Source: Chromatiales bacterium
GTDB lineage: Bacteria > Pseudomonadota > Gammaproteobacteria > JAGRCI01
DNA: 59,132 bases
NCBI GenBank assembly: GCA_020445565.1
Contig: JAGRGI010000131.1
Span: 1 to 59,132 of the forward strand
Reading direction: 5' to 3'
The position numbers and the translations under genes were made by a program. Of the stretch, positions 17,114 through 25,505 are shown piece by piece. Numbering within the stretch: position 1 is the first letter of the stretch; each line of letters opens with the position of its first letter. The notes beneath the pieces are model-generated. The model searched no databases. It was given only the letters and a program-made list of their open reading frames with translations, and was not told the origin of the DNA.

Positions 17114-17587
17114 ATGAGTGACATGAACATGAAGCGGCGTTCGCTGCTCAAGGGTGCGATGGCGGCCGGCACGGTCGGCTTGGCGGTGGGGGCGGGTCTG
17201 CTGTCTCCCAGGATGGTTTTGGCTGCCTGGCCCAAATCCGCCTTCGACGCCAAGAGCGTGGAAGACGCGGTCAAGGGCCTGGGCGGTAGCGGCACCGAGG
17301 CCAGTGGGGATATCAGTATCAAGGCACCCGATATCGCCGAGAATGGCGCTGTGGTGCCGGTGACGGTGGAAACCACTTTGCCGGCCGAGTCCATCGCCGT
17401 GATGGCCTCCAGCAACGGCACGCCTCTGGCGGCTGATTTCATGCTCGGAGAGGGAGCCGGCGGTTTCGTTTCCACCCGTATCAAGATGGGCAAGACCGGC
17501 GACGTGGTGGCGGTGGTGAAGTCCGGCGGTAAGCTCTACAGCGCAAGCAAGAGCGTCAAGGTAACCATCGGCGGCTGCGGCGGCTGA
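17114..17587 (+). CDS. soxY: SoxY, sulfur-carrier subunit
   Basis: A 157-residue periplasmic protein with a twin-arginine signal (MKRRSLLKGAMAAG). The C-terminus is the invariant GGCGG carrier arm, with Cys155 as the residue that holds the thiosulfate sulfur during the Sox cycle. The immunoglobulin-like body contains AENGAVVPVTVET and GFVSTRIKMGKTGDVVAVV. It pairs with SoxZ, which follows after 32 bases. The Tat signal fits export of a folded SoxYZ complex. Length and motifs are normal. Confidence 0.97.
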   Translation: MSDMNMKRRSLLKGAMAAGTVGLAVGAGLLSPRMVLAAWPKSAFDAKSVEDAVKGLGGSGTEASGDISIKAPDIAENGAVVPVTVETTLPAESIAVMASSNGTPLAADFMLGEGAGGFVSTRIKMGKTGDVVAVVKSGGKLYSASKSVKVTIGGCGG

Positions 17588-17619
17588 TTTGCGGTCATCA
17601 CGAGTAGAGGCAAACCACA

Positions 17620-17928
17620 ATGGCAAACACGATCAAGGTCCGCGCTAAGGAAAAAGACGGCGAAATCACCGTCAAGTGCCTGATGACCCATCCGATGGAG
17701 ACCGGTCTGCGCAAAGACAAAAAGACCGGCGAAGCGATTCCTGCGCATTTCATTCAGGAAGTCACTTGCGATCATGACGGCAAGCGCGTGCTTACCGCCT
17801 ATTGGGGTGGCGGCGTTTCCAAGAATCCCTATCTGAGCTTCAAGTTCAAGGGTAGCGGTGGCTCGGTGAAGGTCGCCTGGGTGGATAACAAGGGCGAATC
17901 TGACTCCGCCGAAGACTCGGTGAGCTGA
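17620..17928 (+). CDS. soxZ: SoxZ, partner of SoxY
   Basis: A 102-residue protein without its own signal peptide, as usual for SoxZ, which is exported bound to SoxY. Characteristic blocks are MANTIKVRAKEKDGEITVK, LMTHPMETGLRKDKKTGE, IPAHFIQEVTCDHDGK and NPYLSFKFKG. It forms the SoxYZ carrier complex in the periplasm. The gene follows soxY closely, with an AGAGG ribosome site, and is followed by a strong hairpin before soxA. Confidence 0.97.
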   Translation: MANTIKVRAKEKDGEITVKCLMTHPMETGLRKDKKTGEAIPAHFIQEVTCDHDGKRVLTAYWGGGVSKNPYLSFKFKGSGGSVKVAWVDNKGESDSAEDSVS

Positions 17929-17938
17929 TCGTTCGACC

Positions 17939-17967
17939 CGGTGCCGTCCCGTTTGGGCACGGCACCG
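17939..17967 (+). terminator. Hairpin after soxZ (intra-operon)
   Basis: Arms CGGTGCCGT (17939-17947) and ACGGCACCG (17959-17967) pair perfectly over 9 bases. Three further G:C pairs extend the stem inwards past a bulged C. No T-tract follows, so it is better read as an mRNA-stabilising or partial attenuation hairpin that favours soxXYZ over soxA. The rest of the gap to soxA (17968-18057) has no gene. Confidence 0.6.
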
Positions 17968-18060
17968 ACGAATAATGACAAGAACAAGTCCCGGCCTTGC
18001 ACAGCCACAGGCTGGTGTAAGCGTGCCACATACAAGAGTTTTGGAGGACTGGAGGCTATG

Positions 18061-18891
18061 ATGAAGCTCAAGGCGCTGTTGGGCAGTGCGCTGCTCGTTT
18101 TGGTTCCGATGGCCGCCACGGCGAGTCCCCAATCGGATCTGGAGGCATTCCAGGCCTACTTCCACAAGAAGTTCCCCACGGTATCCATGGCTGAGTTCGG
18201 TAACGGAACCTACGCCATCGATCCGTCCTCTCGAGAGTCTTGGGAGGCGATCGAGGAGTTTCCGCCCTACGAGCCCATGATCGAGGAGGGCGAAAACCTC
18301 TGGAACACGCCCTTTGCCAACGGCAAGACCTATGCGGATTGCTTCCCGGATGGCCCCTCCCAGCGTGTGAACTATCCGCGCTGGGATGCGGCCGGCAAGC
18401 GGGTCGTGACCATGGAGCTTGCTATCAATGAGTGCCGCGAGGCCAATGGCGAAAAGCCCCTGAAGTACAAGAAGGGTGAGTTGGCCAGTCTGGCGGCCTA
18501 TATGGCGCACCAGTCACGCGGTCAGACCATCGATATCAAGGTGCCGGAGGGCGACGCCGACGCGATGGCGGCTTATGAAGATGGAAAAAATTTCTATTAC
18601 TCGCGCCGCGGGCAGCTCAATCTGTCCTGTTCCCATTGCCATGTGATGTATTCCGGCTCTCATCTGCGTGCCGAGATGCTGTCCCCGGCCCTTGGCCACA
18701 CCTCCGGGTGGCCGGTATACCGTGCCAAATGGGGCGAGTTGGGCACCCTGCATCGTCGTTTCGGGGGCTGCAACGAACAGGTCAGGGCCAAGGCATTCGA
18801 TGCGCAAAGCCCGGAATATCGCAATCTGGAGTACTTCCTGTCCTTCATGGGCAACGGTGTGGAATACAACGGTCCCTCTTCTCGTCGGTAG
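18061..18891 (+). CDS. soxA: SoxA, monohaem-type cytochrome subunit of SoxAX
   Basis: A 276-residue periplasmic protein with a signal peptide (about 1-20, cleavage after TAS or nearby). Only one haem motif is present: CSHCH (190-194) with the distal cysteine ligand Cys237 in FGGCNEQ, the residue that carries the reactive persulfide in SoxA. The N-terminal haem site of dihaem SoxA is missing; Cys94 and Cys125 instead look like the disulfide of the monohaem type. The ATG at 18061 is preferred to the adjacent ATG at 18058 because GGAGG is only 2 bases from the latter. Together with SoxX it starts the Sox cycle. Confidence 0.94.
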   Translation: MKLKALLGSALLVLVPMAATASPQSDLEAFQAYFHKKFPTVSMAEFGNGTYAIDPSSRESWEAIEEFPPYEPMIEEGENLWNTPFANGKTYADCFPDGPSQRVNYPRWDAAGKRVVTMELAINECREANGEKPLKYKKGELASLAAYMAHQSRGQTIDIKVPEGDADAMAAYEDGKNFYYSRRGQLNLSCSHCHVMYSGSHLRAEMLSPALGHTSGWPVYRAKWGELGTLHRRFGGCNEQVRAKAFDAQSPEYRNLEYFLSFMGNGVEYNGPSSRR

Positions 18892-18898
18892 AAAAACC

Positions 18899-18921
18899 AG
18901 CCGCCTCTCGAAGAGGCGGCT
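18899..18921 (+). terminator. Hairpin after soxA (intra-operon)
   Basis: AGCCGCCTCT (18899-18908) pairs perfectly with AGAGGCGGCT (18912-18921): ten base pairs closed by a 3-base loop (or nine with a 5-base loop). The tract after it (TATCCTTA) is not a clean U-run. It lies 7 bases after the soxA stop and about 180 bases before soxB, so it may end part of the transcripts or protect the upstream mRNA. No gene is visible in 18922-19104. Confidence 0.65.
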
Positions 18922-19104
18922 ATCCTTACTGGTGGCATAGGGACATTGCCCGTTATTCGAAGAATCGCTCAGGCGGTTTTTCCTTCGTGATTGGAGACCG
19001 GGGGCAACCCCGGTTCTCTTGCCGCTCTTTTCGCGTCAGGCCATCTGCCGGATGCCGTGCGCCACGCATACATAAAGAATTCAATCGCCGAGGAGGTAGA
19101 CAGA

Positions 19105-21006
19105 ATGGGCATGAAACGCCGGGAATTTCTTCAGGCCATGGGCGCTGCCGCGGCGGCGGGTATGCTGCCGAAGCTGGCCAGGGCTGAATCCTCCGGATCG
19201 CTGCCGGCTCTGTTTGACGCACCGATGAAGGGCACTGCCCGTCTGCTGCACTTCACCGACGTACATGGACAGATTCTGCCGATCTACTTCCGCGAGCCCA
19301 ATGTGAATCTGGGTATGGGCGATGCTTACGGCCGGGTACCCCACGTGGTCGGCCACAAGTTGCTGGAAAAAATAGGCGTCAAGGCCGGTACACCGGAGGC
19401 TTACGCCTACACCTACCTGGATTTCGACGCCTTGGCGGAAAAATACGGCCCGATCGGTGGTTTTGCTCACCTGAAGACCCTGCTGGACCACCTGCGCAAG
19501 CAGGCTGGCGGCCAGGACAACACCCTGACGCTGGACGGGGGTGACAGTTGGCAGGGTTCCGGCACCTCGCTATGGACGCGCGGCGTCGATATGGTGGAAT
19601 GCTCCAATATCCTCGGTGTGGATGCCATGGTCGGCCATTGGGAATTCACCTACAGCCAAGAACAGTTGCTTTCAAACGTGGCCCTGTTCAAAGGGGATTT
19701 CATCGGTCAGAACGTGCGCGTGAAAGAGGATGCGCTGTTCGGCGATGAATACCGAGAGATCACCGAAAAGTACAATGGTCTCGGTCTTTTTGACGAAGAC
19801 AGCGGCCACGCCTTCATGCCGTATACCATGAAGACTGTCGGCGGTTCGCGGGTGGCTGTTATCGGGCAGGCGTTCCCGCGCCTGGCCAACGCCAACCCCC
19901 AGCAATTCTTCCCCAACTGGTCTTTTGGCCTGCGTGAAGACGATCTGCGCAGCCTGGTGAAGAAGATCTGGGAGGAGGAGAACCCTGCGGCGGTGGTCAT
20001 GGTGTCCCACAACGGCATGGATGTGGATGTGAAGATGGGGCAGCGTGTGCCGGGCATCAATGCGATCTTCGGCGGCCATACCCATGACGGCGTACCCTTG
20101 CCGGTAGTCGTCAAGGATACCGAGGGGGGGGAGTGCTGGGTAACCAATGCCGGCTCCAACGGTAAGTTCGTGGGTGTTATGGACCTCACTATCGATGGCG
20201 ACAAACTCGCCGGGCTCCACTATCACATGATACCGGTCATTTCCAACATGCTGCCGGCAGACCCTGAGATGGAAGCCTACATCTCACACATGCGGTCCAA
20301 GAAATACGACGACACCATCAAGGAATCTCGGGTACCGGCTCTGTACACCAACAAGGAACGTCTTGGCAAAACCTTCGAAGAGATCCTCTCTGAGAAGGTG
20401 GCCATTGCCGGGGAAACTCTCTATCGGCGTGGCAACTTCATGGGCACCTGGGATCAGGTGCTGTGCAACGCGCTGCGTGAACACTACAAGGCCGATGTGG
20501 CCTTGTCGGCCGGCGTTCGTTGGGGCGTAACCGTGCCCAAGGGGCATTGGGTGACTATGGACGACATCATGAGTCAATCGTCCATGACCTATGCGGAGAC
20601 TTACGCCTCTCAGATGACGGGTAAACAACTGTTGGACATCCTTGAGGGCGTGGCAGACAACCTGTTCGATCCCGATCCATATCTGCAATCCGGTGGCGAC
20701 ATGGTTCGCGTCGGCGGCCTGGATTACACCATCGTACCGGGTAACAAGCTGGGCGACCGCATCAAGGACGCCCGCCTGGATGACGGCACCGCCATTGATC
20801 CTGATGGTACCTATATGGTTGCAGGTTGGGCACAGGTCAATCGCACGCCGGACGGACCGCTGCTCTGGGATCTTACCCGTGAGCATCTGCTGAAGCACCG
20901 AGATCCCAAGACCAAGGTATTCAAGCTTCGCAAGGTCAATCACCCCAAGCTGGTTGGCGTCAACGCCGACCCTGGTTTGGAATCCTATCCCGGCGAAACC
21001 GCCTGA
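19105..21006 (+). CDS. soxB: SoxB, S-sulfosulfanyl-L-cysteine sulfohydrolase
   Basis: A 633-residue periplasmic dimanganese hydrolase that removes sulfate from the SoxY-bound intermediate. A Tat signal (KRREFLQAMGAAAAAG) begins the protein. The metallophosphoesterase motifs are all present: Asp52-His54 (FTDVHGQ), Asp147 (DGGDSWQG), His178-Trp-Glu (GHWEF), His302 (VSHNGMD) and His325/His327 (GGHTHDG). The C-terminal 5'-nucleotidase-type domain follows from about residue 400. The ATG at 19105 is chosen over upstream in-frame starts because GAGGAGGT lies 8 bases before it and the Tat signal begins there. It follows soxA after 213 bases containing a hairpin. Confidence 0.96.
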   Translation: MGMKRREFLQAMGAAAAAGMLPKLARAESSGSLPALFDAPMKGTARLLHFTDVHGQILPIYFREPNVNLGMGDAYGRVPHVVGHKLLEKIGVKAGTPEAYAYTYLDFDALAEKYGPIGGFAHLKTLLDHLRKQAGGQDNTLTLDGGDSWQGSGTSLWTRGVDMVECSNILGVDAMVGHWEFTYSQEQLLSNVALFKGDFIGQNVRVKEDALFGDEYREITEKYNGLGLFDEDSGHAFMPYTMKTVGGSRVAVIGQAFPRLANANPQQFFPNWSFGLREDDLRSLVKKIWEEENPAAVVMVSHNGMDVDVKMGQRVPGINAIFGGHTHDGVPLPVVVKDTEGGECWVTNAGSNGKFVGVMDLTIDGDKLAGLHYHMIPVISNMLPADPEMEAYISHMRSKKYDDTIKESRVPALYTNKERLGKTFEEILSEKVAIAGETLYRRGNFMGTWDQVLCNALREHYKADVALSAGVRWGVTVPKGHWVTMDDIMSQSSMTYAETYASQMTGKQLLDILEGVADNLFDPDPYLQSGGDMVRVGGLDYTIVPGNKLGDRIKDARLDDGTAIDPDGTYMVAGWAQVNRTPDGPLLWDLTREHLLKHRDPKTKVFKLRKVNHPKLVGVNADPGLESYPGETA

Positions 21007-21023
21007 TTCGCCCTTTGAAAGAT

Positions 21024-21045
21024 GCCGCCCGCTCAAACGGGCGGC
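21024..21045 (+). terminator. Hairpin after soxB
   Basis: GCCGCCCG (21024-21031) and CGGGCGGC (21038-21045) form a perfect 8-base-pair stem with a 6-base loop CTCAAA. It lies 18 bases after the soxB stop and 12 bases before the likely start of the next gene. No U-run follows, so read-through to the HupE/UreJ-like gene is possible. It is the third such hairpin in the sox cluster. Confidence 0.55.
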
Positions 21046-21056
21046 GATCATCGCTC

Positions 21057-22190
21057 GTGCGCCTGTTCTTCTTTGTCATTTCGCTATTGGTTTTACCTGC
21101 GGTTAGCCTGGCCGATGTTGTCAAGCCGACCATGGTGGACATTGCCGTGCGTAGCGAAGGCCGGGTGCTGGTGGAATTGCACGTCAGCATCGAGGCCCTG
21201 CTTACCGGGATCAACAATCGCTACAAAAATACCAAGGATGCCCCCAATTCCGACGAGTATGACGTTCTGCGTGCCTTGCAGGGGCCGGAGTTGGCAGAGC
21301 GGTTTGCCGTTTTTCAAAGCAAAATGCTGGAGCAGATGGAGCTACGCTTCGACGGCCAGCGTAGCGAATTGCAGATTGTCGAATTGGAGATTCCGGAGCC
21401 GGGCTACAAAAAAGTACCCCGTGCCAGCGTGATGTATCTGGAGGGTGAGGTTCCCAGGGGCGCCCAAACGCTGACGTGGTATTTTCCGAAGAAATTCAGC
21501 GATAACGCCGTCCGTGTAAAACAGGTCAATGAGGAAAAGAAGCAGTGGCGTTGGTCCGACTGGGTTTGGATACGCGATGATGTGTCCAGCGAACCCTTTC
21601 CCATCGAGGCCGATTTCGTCAAACGGCCTTTGCCGGAGGTGATCTACTCCTATATCAAACTCGGATACGACCACATTGTTCCCATCGGTCTGGATCACAT
21701 CCTGTTCGTAGTGGGCATCTTCCTGATGACTTCTCGATTCAGGCCGCTACTGTCGCAGGTGACCATGTTCACTCTGGCTCACTCGTTGACACTGGCGCTT
21801 TCCGTTTACGGTGTGCTGGAACTGCCAGCCCGTGTAGTGGAACCCCTGGTGGCCCTCTCCATCGCTTACATCGGCGTGGAAAACCTCTACAGTCGCGAGG
21901 TTCGAGGGCGACGTCTGGCGTTGGTATTCGGCTTCGGTTTATTGCACGGTCTGGGATTTGCTGGTGCGCTGAAAGAGTTTGGCATGCCGCCCGGCGACTA
22001 CGCTACTGCGTTGGTCAGCTTCAACATCGGAGTCGAACTGGGTCAGATTGCCATCGTTCTTTCCGCCTTCATACTTTTTGCCGGTTGGTTCGCCCGCCAG
22101 ACCTGGTACCGTCAGGCGGTGGTCCTGCCGGTTTCAGCCCTCATCTCCGTGGTTGGCGGAACCTGGATGGTTGACCGGCTGATGGGTTGA
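21057..22190 (+). CDS. HupE/UreJ-like membrane protein
   Basis: A 377-residue protein starting, by choice, at a GTG (21057) that gives a clean signal peptide (RLFFFVISLLVLPAVSLA). The frame could open earlier at a TTG, but that would translate through the hairpin. Residues about 20-195 form an extracytoplasmic beta-rich domain. The last ~180 residues are a six-span membrane domain with the HupE/UreJ signatures GYDHIVPIGLDHILFVVG, FTLAHSLTLAL, IAYIGVENLY and GLLHGLGFAGAL. The family is linked to nickel, cobalt or other metal handling, but this two-domain type is uncharacterised. It follows soxB in the same direction, and SoxB needs manganese, so metal supply to the periplasm is a reasonable guess. 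Confidence 0.8.
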   Translation: MRLFFFVISLLVLPAVSLADVVKPTMVDIAVRSEGRVLVELHVSIEALLTGINNRYKNTKDAPNSDEYDVLRALQGPELAERFAVFQSKMLEQMELRFDGQRSELQIVELEIPEPGYKKVPRASVMYLEGEVPRGAQTLTWYFPKKFSDNAVRVKQVNEEKKQWRWSDWVWIRDDVSSEPFPIEADFVKRPLPEVIYSYIKLGYDHIVPIGLDHILFVVGIFLMTSRFRPLLSQVTMFTLAHSLTLALSVYGVLELPARVVEPLVALSIAYIGVENLYSREVRGRRLALVFGFGLLHGLGFAGALKEFGMPPGDYATALVSFNIGVELGQIAIVLSAFILFAGWFARQTWYRQAVVLPVSALISVVGGTWMVDRLMG

Positions 22191-22277
22191 CGAGATCGCG
22201 CACGGTGCGAGCTGGGCCCCGACATTTCCTGCCGGGGTGGTCAAGCCGAAATGCAATAGGCGCGGGAGCGGATTTTG

Positions 22278-22796
22278 TCAATCCCGATGCGGCAACCGAT
22301 CTACGCAGAGTGTTCCGGAAAGTTCGAAATAGTTCTGATTTTCGAAGGAACAATCACTGATATAGCCGTCGGCGAGGATTTCGTGGCTCGTCATCTTCGA
22401 GAAAAACCCTCTGGTTCTCTTTGCCTGATTCGATATCTCGTGCACGAAATAGGAACACGGGGTGCCATCTGCTTCCGTCGCTCGGACGCCTTGAATGGTG
22501 GCGTTGTCATCGTTGGTCACCAGGACATGCCGGAACGGGAAACGGATATGGTGTGAAAGCAGAATTGAGCCATAGTTTGGCGAGTCGGTGATTTTTCCGA
22601 CGATGATGCCGTTTTTATTAAAGACAATGTCGGTGTCACTGCTCAAAGTTAACTCGATTCGGCCTGTTTGCAGGGCCTCCGAGACGTTCGTCGTGGTGAT
22701 GTTTCCGCTGACGTCCAAGCAGGTTTCTCCATGTGCGGAAACCATGGGCAATGCGGTTAGCACGGAAAAAAGGAAAACGTTATGGGTTTTTTTCAT
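22278..22796 (-). CDS. Secreted hypothetical protein with four cysteines
   Basis: A 172-residue protein with a clear signal peptide (MKKTHNVFLFSVLTALPMVSAHG, cleavage near residue 22-23). The mature part is beta-strand-rich: RIELTLSSDTDIVFNKNG, IIVGKITDSPNYGSILL and FRHVLVTNDDNATIQGV. It has four cysteines (ETCLD, TPCSYF, SDCSFE, TLCVDR) that could form two disulfides in the periplasm or outside. I recognise no family. The gene is richer in A/T than its neighbours and stands alone between the sox cluster and the TRAP genes, which hints at acquisition by transfer. AGG lies about 10 bases before the ATG. Confidence 0.6.
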   Translation of the reverse strand: MKKTHNVFLFSVLTALPMVSAHGETCLDVSGNITTTNVSEALQTGRIELTLSSDTDIVFNKNGIIVGKITDSPNYGSILLSHHIRFPFRHVLVTNDDNATIQGVRATEADGTPCSYFVHEISNQAKRTRGFFSKMTSHEILADGYISDCSFENQNYFELSGTLCVDRLPHRD

Positions 22797-23457
22797 GTCT
22801 CTATGCCTATGTTGCGGTTTTATCCAGTTTCTCAGGATCCCCCATCCTTCGAATCGGATTTTTTATGGCGTCGCTGCTGATCCCCTTTCGCCGAAGTCTC
22901 TTTGTGCATCAGTCTGTGTTGAATGCCTTGTCGGGTTCAGGATATCCCCAGAAAAGTCGCTATGATGCAGACTTTGCTGGTACAAAAGAGGGCGCTGCTA
23001 CGTTCCCTAAAGTTGGAAATCCATCGTGCTCCAGGCGCCTTTATGAGCGAACGGCTGAAACGCGAATAAAGCGTGCCTGACTGAAATCACGAACTGCATG
23101 ACGACGAAAAACGACCCGCTCCGGCCGGCATTCCTGGGCGGCTTGGACGCAGATGAGAATTCTCGCGAAAAAAGAGAGTGGCCATGACCTCCGCACCCGC
23201 TTGGGGTGAGGGCAGGCAACGGCCAATATCATGGCAAGTGAACGGATAGGTGGCAGCGACCGTAACCGGTGCTGTCGCTTGTTGTCAACTTCTTCGTGAC
23301 TGCCAATCCCATATTTTGACGTTTTCTCCATGGGGCGCAGTCAGTTTGGCAGTTTGTGGAAAAGAAACCGTCAATTTTAGCGATTTACTGAACGAGAATG
23401 TTGTTTTGTGTAGCGAATCCGGCGATTCGGAAAAACGCAGGCGCTACAGGGTCGAGG
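22797..23457. other. Gene-poor interval with a chain of tiny open frames
   Basis: About 660 bases with no full-size gene. Three very short plus-strand frames look somewhat protein-like: 22962-23069 (35 codons, ending GAFMSERLKRE), 23098-23187 (29 codons, MTTKNDPLRPAFLGG onwards) and 23184-23249, the last two overlapping in ATGA. None has a strong ribosome site, and they may be chance or remnants. A perfect 6-base inverted repeat, CGAATC/GATTCG (23414-23429), lies just beyond the dctM stop. Confidence 0.3.
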
Positions 23458-24843
23458 TCATCGATAGGCAACCGCAGGTAACCAGGTAACCACGGATGGA
23501 AACAATACCAACAGAAGCAAGCCGATCAACTGCAAAAGGATAAATGGCACCACACCGCGGTAAATTTCCGCGAGTTTCACGTCCGGTGGGCTGACACCAC
23601 GCAGGTAGAACAAGGCGAAACCAACCGGCGGTGTGAGAAAGGATGTTTGCAGTGTTACCGCCACCAGCAGCGCGAACCACAGCAGGAGCGGTTCTTCCAC
23701 CACACCATGGCCGTCTATGGGAATATCCAGGGCGGAGATGACCGGTTTGAGCAAGGGCAGTATGACCAGGGTAATCTCGATCCAGTCGAGAAAAAAACCA
23801 AGTATGAAAATGACGCCCAGAACCAGAGCCAGAAGGGCGTAATCGTGCAGCGCCAGACTTGCGAGGGCGGATTCAATGAGTTCATCGCCACCCAGTTCGC
23901 GAAGCACCAGCGAGAAAACCGTCGCACCAATGAATATCGCAAAGATGTAGGCCGAGGTGTTGAAGGTATTGAGGACTACCTCGCGAAGTACGGCAAAATC
24001 CAATTTGCGGTAAAGCACTGCCAGCAAGGTGGCACCCAAAGCGCCGATCCCGGATGCCTCGATGACGGTGGCGATGCCGGCGAAGATCGACCCGAGCACG
24101 GCAAGGATCAGCCCGGCGGGGGGGATTATGGTCCAGAGCATTCGGCCCAGCAGGGACCAACCGGGCTCATTCGGTCGATAGCCAAGCGGGGCGTGATCTG
24201 GACGCAAACGGCCGTAAATCAGGATATAACCCATATACAGCAGGCCCAGTATCAACCCTGGAAAGACGGCGCCCATGAACAAATCGCCCACGGACAGCCG
24301 CAGCTGATCGCCCATGATGACCAGCATGATACTGGGTGGGATGAGTATCCCCAGGCAACCCGCCGCAGCCACCGTGCCCAGGGCCAGGGGGCGGTGATAA
24401 CCCTGCCGCAACATCACCGGAACCGACATCAGACCCAGCAGCACCACCGATGCGCCTATAATGCCGGTGGAGGCGGCCAATACGATGCCGATCAGTGTGA
24501 CCGTGATGGCCAGACCGCCCCGCACGCGCCCGAAAAGCTGTTGCATGGCGTTCATCATGCGCTCGGCGACGCCTGATCTCTCCAGCATCAGCCCCATGAA
24601 GATGAACATGGGCAAGGCCACCAGCACCCAGTTCTCCATCACGCCGAAGATGCGCCCCACCGCCAGACCGAGGGTGGAGTAATCCAGGCCGGTCATGGTG
24701 TCCAGATACTGGTCGGTGAGATAGCCAACTCCGGCAAACAGCACCCCGGTGCCACCCAACACCCAGGCGACGGGAAAACCCGTGAACAGCAGGGCGATGA
24801 AGGTACCGAACATGGCCAGTACCAGGATCTCGTTGATCTCCAT
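23458..24843 (-). CDS. dctM: TRAP transporter large permease DctM
   Basis: A 461-residue inner-membrane protein of the DctM large subunit type, with about twelve spans. Family marks are the start MEINEILVLAMFGTFIALLF, FTGFPVAWVLGGTG, NWVLVALPMFIFMGLMLERSG, STGIIGASVVLLGLMSVPVM, GCLGILIPPSIMLVIMG and LGFFLDWIEITLVILPLLKPV. It uses a sodium or proton gradient to import organic acids or similar solutes with a periplasmic binding protein. The frame is open far upstream, but ATG 24843 is chosen: it is 2 bases after the dctQ stop and starts the family N-terminus. Confidence 0.93.
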   Translation of the reverse strand: MEINEILVLAMFGTFIALLFTGFPVAWVLGGTGVLFAGVGYLTDQYLDTMTGLDYSTLGLAVGRIFGVMENWVLVALPMFIFMGLMLERSGVAERMMNAMQQLFGRVRGGLAITVTLIGIVLAASTGIIGASVVLLGLMSVPVMLRQGYHRPLALGTVAAAGCLGILIPPSIMLVIMGDQLRLSVGDLFMGAVFPGLILGLLYMGYILIYGRLRPDHAPLGYRPNEPGWSLLGRMLWTIIPPAGLILAVLGSIFAGIATVIEASGIGALGATLLAVLYRKLDFAVLREVVLNTFNTSAYIFAIFIGATVFSLVLRELGGDELIESALASLALHDYALLALVLGVIFILGFFLDWIEITLVILPLLKPVISALDIPIDGHGVVEEPLLLWFALLVAVTLQTSFLTPPVGFALFYLRGVSPPDVKLAEIYRGVVPFILLQLIGLLLLVLFPSVVTWLPAVAYR

Positions 24844-24845
24844 GT

Positions 24846-25403
24846 TCAGCTCTTCCCCGACAGGCGCCGGGTGAGTGCATCCGGGGGTTCCGGGCGATGC
24901 CCGGCCAAGCGCGCGATCTCCCGCAACAGCCGTGCCGTGGCAGCCAGAAACAACAGTGAAAATCCCAGCGGGATTGTTGCCTTTATCATCCATCGATAGG
25001 GCAGACCGGTGGGGTTGGGAGAAGACTCGCCCCAGCGATACGATTCCGCCACCCAATCCAGGCTGTGGAAAAACACCACCGCCAGGAAGGGGTAGAGCAG
25101 CAGCAGGATGCCCAGGATCTCTATCCATTGTTGCTTGCGCGATGAGAGTCCGGTGTGTATTACATCGACACGGATATGGCTGTCGCGGCTGAGGGCATAG
25201 CTGGCGCCAAGCAGGAAGGCCAGGCCGTTGAGGTGCCACATCAATTCCTCCAGCGAGGCCATTGGCCGGTCGAAGCCGTAACGGAGAATCACCTGGAGGA
25301 GAATCACGCCGATCAGCACCACGTTGCTCCAGGCCATAAAGCGGCCGATACCCTGGACCAGCGCGTCCAACCGGTCGGCAATTGCCTCGCTGTTTGCTAT
25401 CAC
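24846..25403 (-). CDS. dctQ: TRAP transporter small permease DctQ
   Basis: A four-span small subunit of about 185 residues. Typical features are FMAWSNVVLIGVILLQVILRY, SLEELMWHLNGLAFLLGASYAL and SHIRVDVIHTGLSSRKQQW. The GTG at 25403 is preferred because GAGGA lies 6 bases before it; an ATG at 25424 in the same frame has no ribosome site. It is coupled to dctM with a 2-base gap. No dctP binding-protein gene is next to the pair; the upstream side is the divergent MotY-like gene. The binding protein must be encoded elsewhere or is missing. Confidence 0.88.
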   Translation of the reverse strand: MIANSEAIADRLDALVQGIGRFMAWSNVVLIGVILLQVILRYGFDRPMASLEELMWHLNGLAFLLGASYALSRDSHIRVDVIHTGLSSRKQQWIEILGILLLLYPFLAVVFFHSLDWVAESYRWGESSPNPTGLPYRWMIKATIPLGFSLLFLAATARLLREIARLAGHRPEPPDALTRRLSGKS

Positions 25404-25505
25404 ATCGATTCCTCGGGGTCGCATGCGCGTGCCGCTATTGTGCCTGATTCAAGCAGGGCCGGCAGGCGGCCGAAAAGCCCATATCGGATCCGTCTACGGT
25501 GGCTT

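Noticed and set aside
23414..23429. CGAATC-CGGC-GATTCG as terminator of the TRAP operon
   Set aside because: Only six base pairs and no T-run on the minus strand after it.
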